Source: Mytilus californianus
Taxonomy: Eukaryota > Mollusca > Bivalvia > Mytilida > Mytilidae
NCBI RefSeq assembly: GCF_021869535.1
Contig: NW_026262679.1
Span: 86,735,143 to 86,799,142 of the forward strand
Direction of reading: 5' to 3'
Length of the DNA stretch: 64,000 nt
The notes under the pieces: model-generated
Seen by the model: the letters and a program-made list of their open reading frames with translations, nothing else
Databases searched by the model: none
What the model was told of the DNA's origin: nothing
Translations under genes and position numbers: made by a program
In this document: piece by piece, positions 60,105 to 64,000 of the stretch
How positions within the stretch are numbered: position 1 is the stretch's first letter
Layout: the number at the start of each line of letters is the position of its first letter

Positions 60105-60560
60105 AAATATAAAAATAAGAAGATGTGGTATAATTGACAGTGAGACAAATATTCACAAGAGATCAAGGGACACAGAAATTAGCAACTATAAGTCACCGTA
60201 CGGCCTCAAACAATGAGCAAAACCCATACTGCATAGTGAGCTATAAAAGGCCCGGATATGACAAATATAAAACAATTCAAACCAGAAAACTAACGGCCTA
60301 ATTTATGTACAAAAAAATTAACGAAAAACAAATATGATAGCCAAAAACAAACGAAAACCACTGAATAACAGGCTCCTGACTTGAGACAGGCACATAAAGA
60401 ATCTGGCGGGGTTAAACATGTTAGCGGGCGCCCAACCCTCCCGCTAACCTGGGGCAGTGGTGTAACAGTACAACATAAGAACAAACTATGAAAATCAGTT
60501 AAAAAAGGCTTAACCCATCAGATGGATACAAATAGAAAGAGATCTAACAAAAACACAGAG
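60105..60560 (-). repeat. Interspersed repeat A, long copy
   Basis: It begins ATAAAAATAAGAAGATGTGG and has CAATGAGCAAAACCCATACT, AGGCTCCTGACTTGAGACAG, CATGTTAGCGGGCGCCCAAC and CAGTGGTGTAACAGTACAAC. This is the longest copy here. It extends beyond the parts seen elsewhere and shows that repeat A is at least 450 bp. It forms the left part of the material inserted into copy 2. Confidence 0.75.
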
Positions 60561-60599
60561 TAGACTTGGCAGGGTACTTACACATCCCCACAACAAAAA

Positions 60600-60735
60600 G
60601 ACACTTTAGTTTCCCATGTTACGTTTTGTGTATCATTGTTTGTCTTTTTCTTTTTGAGCCATGGCGTTGTTAGTTTATTTTCGACTAATGATTTTGAATG
60701 TCCCTTTGGTAGCTTTCGTCTCTCTTTTCTGAGTA
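60600..60735 (+). mobile_element. Penelope-like retroelement, 3' tail
   Basis: GTTACGTTTTGTGTATCATT, GAGCCATGGCGTTGTTAGTT and CCTTTGGTAGCTTTCGTCTC match the tail at 7,220-7,350. No coding part remains. Confidence 0.6.
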
Positions 60736-60739
60736 CAGA

Positions 60740-61985
60740 TCTGAGAGTACTCGCAGTTACTGACAGCTAGTTCAAAGCCAATAACAACTAATAAAACAAA
60801 TTATGCATCTAAGACTAAAATATCAATCAGTACACATCCAACATCCAATGGATTTAGTGTAAAGACGTCATTAACAGTTGGAGAAAAACATGACCTTGTG
60901 CAATGCCAAGATAAACGTATCAACAGATTGTAGAGCCATGAATGTGCATATGTATATAAAAATAATATTTAGTTTGATTTTAATTTACTGATAACAAATT
61001 CAATATTAATACCAATAAAAACAATATTTAAATATATAATTACAGTGTTGAATTGGTAACCTTTTAGAATAAGTTTATTTAAAGGATCGATAAGTTTACC
61101 TGGATCGTATCTTAATTTCCGGGCTCGGCAAACAACATCTCCGTGAAAATTAGGATGTGCTATCCCGTTTTAAAAAAAGTAAAATCACAAAAATAATAAA
61201 TTTTCTACAGGTAGAACCAAACTTCAAAACCAAATCTTTATATCTATGGAACGATTTAGTAAAGGTTTTAAGTAATTTGTGGTAACGAAATCCCTGACTT
61301 AATAATTTACCAGTAATACATAGATTAGGTTCATTGAAATCCAAACGTCACAACAGACACGCGCGAACGAGTTGTGATATATAATCACCGTAAGATGGTG
61401 CCAAAGGAACATCACCGTCCCAAAAAGGAAAATTAGCAATAGGGAACGAAAAATTGTCCCTTTTGTCGTAAATTTTAGTGTAGAGTTTCCCGTGTAAATC
61501 TGAAATATATAAATCTAGGAAAAGACATTTATTACCGTTTAAATTTGATTTATTTTAAGTAAGTTCCTTTGGGTAAATTTCGGCAGTATATTTAGAAAAA
61601 TGTTGATTATTTAACGAAAAAATACCATCAAGATAACGGTTAGTGTTGTTGTATTTATCAAAAAAATACAATATAGACGGGTCTTTACTGAGTTTGGTCA
61701 TCAACTGTGGTTTATAACAGTACAATAACAATTCTGTTATTAAAGGGGCACAGTTAGTGCCCATAGGAATACCTACAACCTGTCGATAAACTTTATTGCC
61801 GAAATGTGCATAAATAATAACAAGGAGAAAAAATAACAGCCTCAATCATCTCATCACACCTCCAGTAAGTATATCTAGCGTAGTTACATTTCTCATTGGA
61901 GAAGAAGGCTTTAAAGGAGTTGCAGCAAATATATGTGCATTCATATTTACCAAACGACCATTTAATAACACAGGAAAACATTTAT
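60740..61985 (-). mobile_element. Penelope-like retroelement with RT palm, decayed
   Basis: On the minus strand from 61,985: CNSFKAFFSNEKCNYARYTY, VYRQVVGIPMGTNCAPLI, NTNRYLDGIFSLNN, IYDKRDNFSFPI, SYGDYISQLVRA and LLSQGFRYHKLLKTFTKSFH. This is the reverse-transcriptase core of an element common in bivalves and amphioxus. The usual YLDD active site reads YLDG, so a catalytic aspartate is lost. Frameshifts are near 61,800 and 61,340. The 5' fingers part is missing. The 3' untranslated sequence probably reaches 60,740. It forms the right part of the insertion in duplication copy 2. Confidence 0.75.
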
Positions 61986-62480
61986 AAAGGGTCTCCTAAA
62001 AATAATCTTGTAAATTTTCAAAACGGGAGGCAATTTAAGTTCATAGGAGGTCCTTCGTTAAAAATTCGCTTATAAAATTAACGATTGCCTTTGGCGGCCA
62101 AATTATCTGTGGTCATCTGTGAAAAAGATGTTCAATAATGAACAACAAAAAGCATCATTGCGTACAAAAAATTTCAAATATATGACTTCAACTATACCAT
62201 TCAAACCCTTAGTTTCACACTACTAACCTACTTGAGTTGGTAATGATCAGAATGGCTGAAGTCTGAGATCAAAACCAAACGAGGACAGTTTAAAGAGAGC
62301 ATACAAAACTGCATTCCTGTCAAGTTAATTTTAGATAAGCTTAATTTGTTTTAAGGTCGATGACATTTGCAAATCATTAATATTCAGAGAGACTTCCGGG
62401 AAATTTATCTAAACTAGAATCACATATTTTTGAAATTCAATTGTTCATTTTGCTATTTCCAAGGCAACAATGGCCATCGT
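61986..62480 (+). repeat. Segmental duplication, copy 2, right part
   Basis: It resumes the match to copy 1 at GGTCTCCTAA and follows 57,700-58,195 (CATAGGAGGTCCTTCGT, GGCGGCCAAATTATCTG, TGGTAATGATCAGAATGGCT). It ends in CCAAGGCAACAATGGCCATC, matching CCATGGCAACGGTGGCCATT at 58,835 in copy 1. Confidence 0.78.
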
Positions 62481-63204
62481 GAACATGTTGAAGGTTTTAC
62501 GTTACAGGTAACATGTAAAAAGTAAAATAACAAAAAATATCAAACACTCCAAGGAAAATTCAAATCGGAAAGTCTTTTATCAAATGGCAAAAAGTTTCAG
62601 TGATCTGGGTAGAAAATTGTAAGGGAATCGATCATAAAAAAATGTGTACCTTTTTGGTAAATTTTGTTGAAAAATACCTTTTTTCCAAAAAGTCTTGAAA
62701 AATGGGGAAAATATCCTCAACCAATTCTTCATTTACATAACAAAAGGTGTAAACTATATTGTATATGTATGTATTCTTTCTGTGAAGGTTCAAGGATGTT
62801 GATTATTCAAAAAAAAAGTGATTTATTCAAAAAAGATACCAACTTTCCACTTGATTTGTGTTTTATCTGCTAATTATTTGTTGCTTTATTAAAGAATTTG
62901 GAAGAATACAAATACATGTAGAAGATAAGTAGTTTGGACTTACCTTCACATTTTGATTTAATGAAGTTCTATATTTGCTAGCAACCCTTACCTTAACAAC
63001 CCGACAAAACACTAAACAAATTACTCAGTATAAATAGTAAATGTTGACTCAACTGTGCCAAGGGCATACATGACTTCCGAACAATGCAATGTTCGTTTAA
63101 AATGAAAGTGTAATACGGGTCAATATTGCATTGACAAAATTAATTGTTAAATACTTAACAAATTTCTGCCAATATAAATGAGAATAGTTGATATACGTAT
63201 TCAA
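62481..63204. other. Non-coding stretch
   Basis: No gene is supported. The 69-residue frame at 62,664-62,873 has no recognisable similarity. Confidence 0.4.
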
Positions 63205-64000
63205 CATTTTAAAGATCATTTTACTCCTAACAACAACCATAATAGCCCAATTTCCCGTATCAAACATAAGCTAAAAGAACTCACCAAGGAATATCTTTTC
63301 GTCCCGGCTGATAAAGCTGCTAACAATATCATTATTGTTTGACGTAAATTTTACATTGATGTTCTACAAAAGGAAATCACGAATTCACCAACATTCCAAC
63401 TGACTCCATTTTCGGAAAATGACATCAGTAATAAACATAAACTTTTAGCTACAAGTACAATGAAAGTTTCAACTATGTACTGGCTTCCAAAGCTGCATAA
63501 CACTCCTTACAAATATAGATTTATTTCGTCTTCAAGCCACTGTTCCACTATTAAACTATCTATTCTACTTACAAGTACACTTGGTACAATAAAAAACCTG
63601 GTAATAAATTAAGACCTGAAAAATTATTACACCAGGGTTGTCGATATCACAAACTAGTAAAAACATTTACTAAATTTTATCATCGGTACAAGGACATCGT
63701 TCGTAAATATAAATCAACATGCAGACATTTTATACGTTCAGGTATTTCACATCCAATATTTTATGGTAATATTCTTTACAAAGCACAAAAATGTCGGCAT
63801 TCACCTCAAAAGCTAACCAAACCTTTAAACAGACTTATTCGGAAAGGATATAGTTACGATACTGTTGTCAAGTCATTAAGGATTGCATATTTTGGTATTA
63901 ATATTGATTCACTCATAGGGTCTTTGCATCGGAAATAAACACATTTATTCTAAAACCAGTTGTTGGCATGATACGGGTTATTTTCTTCTCATATATTTTA
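63205..64000 (+). mobile_element. Penelope-like retroelement with internal deletion, running off the edge
   Basis: It translates to LKELTKEYLFVPADKAANN, MYWLPKLHNTPYKYRFISSS, then jumps at about 63,590 from SILLTSTLGTIKNLV straight to KLLHQGCRYHKLVKTFTKFY, HRYKDIVRKYKSTCRHFIR and GYSYDTVVKSLRIAYFGIN. The palm with GIPMGTN and YLDD that should lie between is absent, so an internal deletion removed the catalytic centre. A stop after ADKAANNIIIV adds to the decay. The 3' sequence (CAACTGGTTTTAGAATAAAT region) matches the copy at 39,655-39,850. Confidence 0.75.

Overview
The window looks like nuclear DNA of a bivalve mollusc, most likely a mytilid mussel. It is AT-rich and gene-poor, with short exons separated by long introns. 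It is crowded with interspersed repeats that I recognise from mussel genomes: a MetaSINE-type SINE, a reverse-transcriptase family of the Penelope-like kind, and an abundant repeat ending in a 'CCACATCTTCTTAT' tail. The species assignment comes from memory of these repeats and of the protein families, not from a search.

Left end (1-5,100, + strand): the last six exons of a gene whose start lies outside the window. The splice sites and reading frame agree across all six exons. They encode a low-complexity tail in which a tandemly duplicated exon pair (28 nt + 71-74 nt, 33-34 codons) repeats the motif LYESMK, which contains a YxxM sequence.

From 5,100 to 23,600 there is no clear host gene. The stretch holds several 5'-truncated retroelement copies, a TA-flanked MITE (10.5 kb), a decayed Mutator-like transposase joined to a DEDDh exonuclease domain (11.9-17.2 kb), and a local 430-bp duplication at 18.2-19.2 kb.

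From 23,700 to 45,944 (- strand) lie two sacsin-like modules. Module A (45,944-35,085) has four exons in perfect phase: an N-terminal HSP90-type (GHKL) ATPase domain followed by a sacsin-repeat region, about 630 residues in all. Module B (30,772-23,700) has part of the ATPase domain, a very long sacsin-repeat exon and a C-terminal HEPN exon. Its frame is broken three times: a missing block of about 25-35 residues and two single-base frameshifts. B is therefore a recent pseudogene or contains assembly errors. I could not find the exon that should continue A, nor the exon carrying the ATPase N-box of B. Whether A and B are one gene or two neighbouring paralogues is open.

From 46 to 64 kb I see no host gene. 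The stretch holds a 3.5-kb element with about 660-bp inverted arms that contain a 21-bp minisatellite (Foldback-like), tandem arrays of about 175 bp in opposite orientations at 53.6-54.8 and 55.8-56.4 kb, and a direct segmental duplication (56.7-58.2 and 59.1-62.5 kb). The second duplicate was split by about 1.9 kb of retroelement and repeat DNA. A retroelement copy runs to the right edge.
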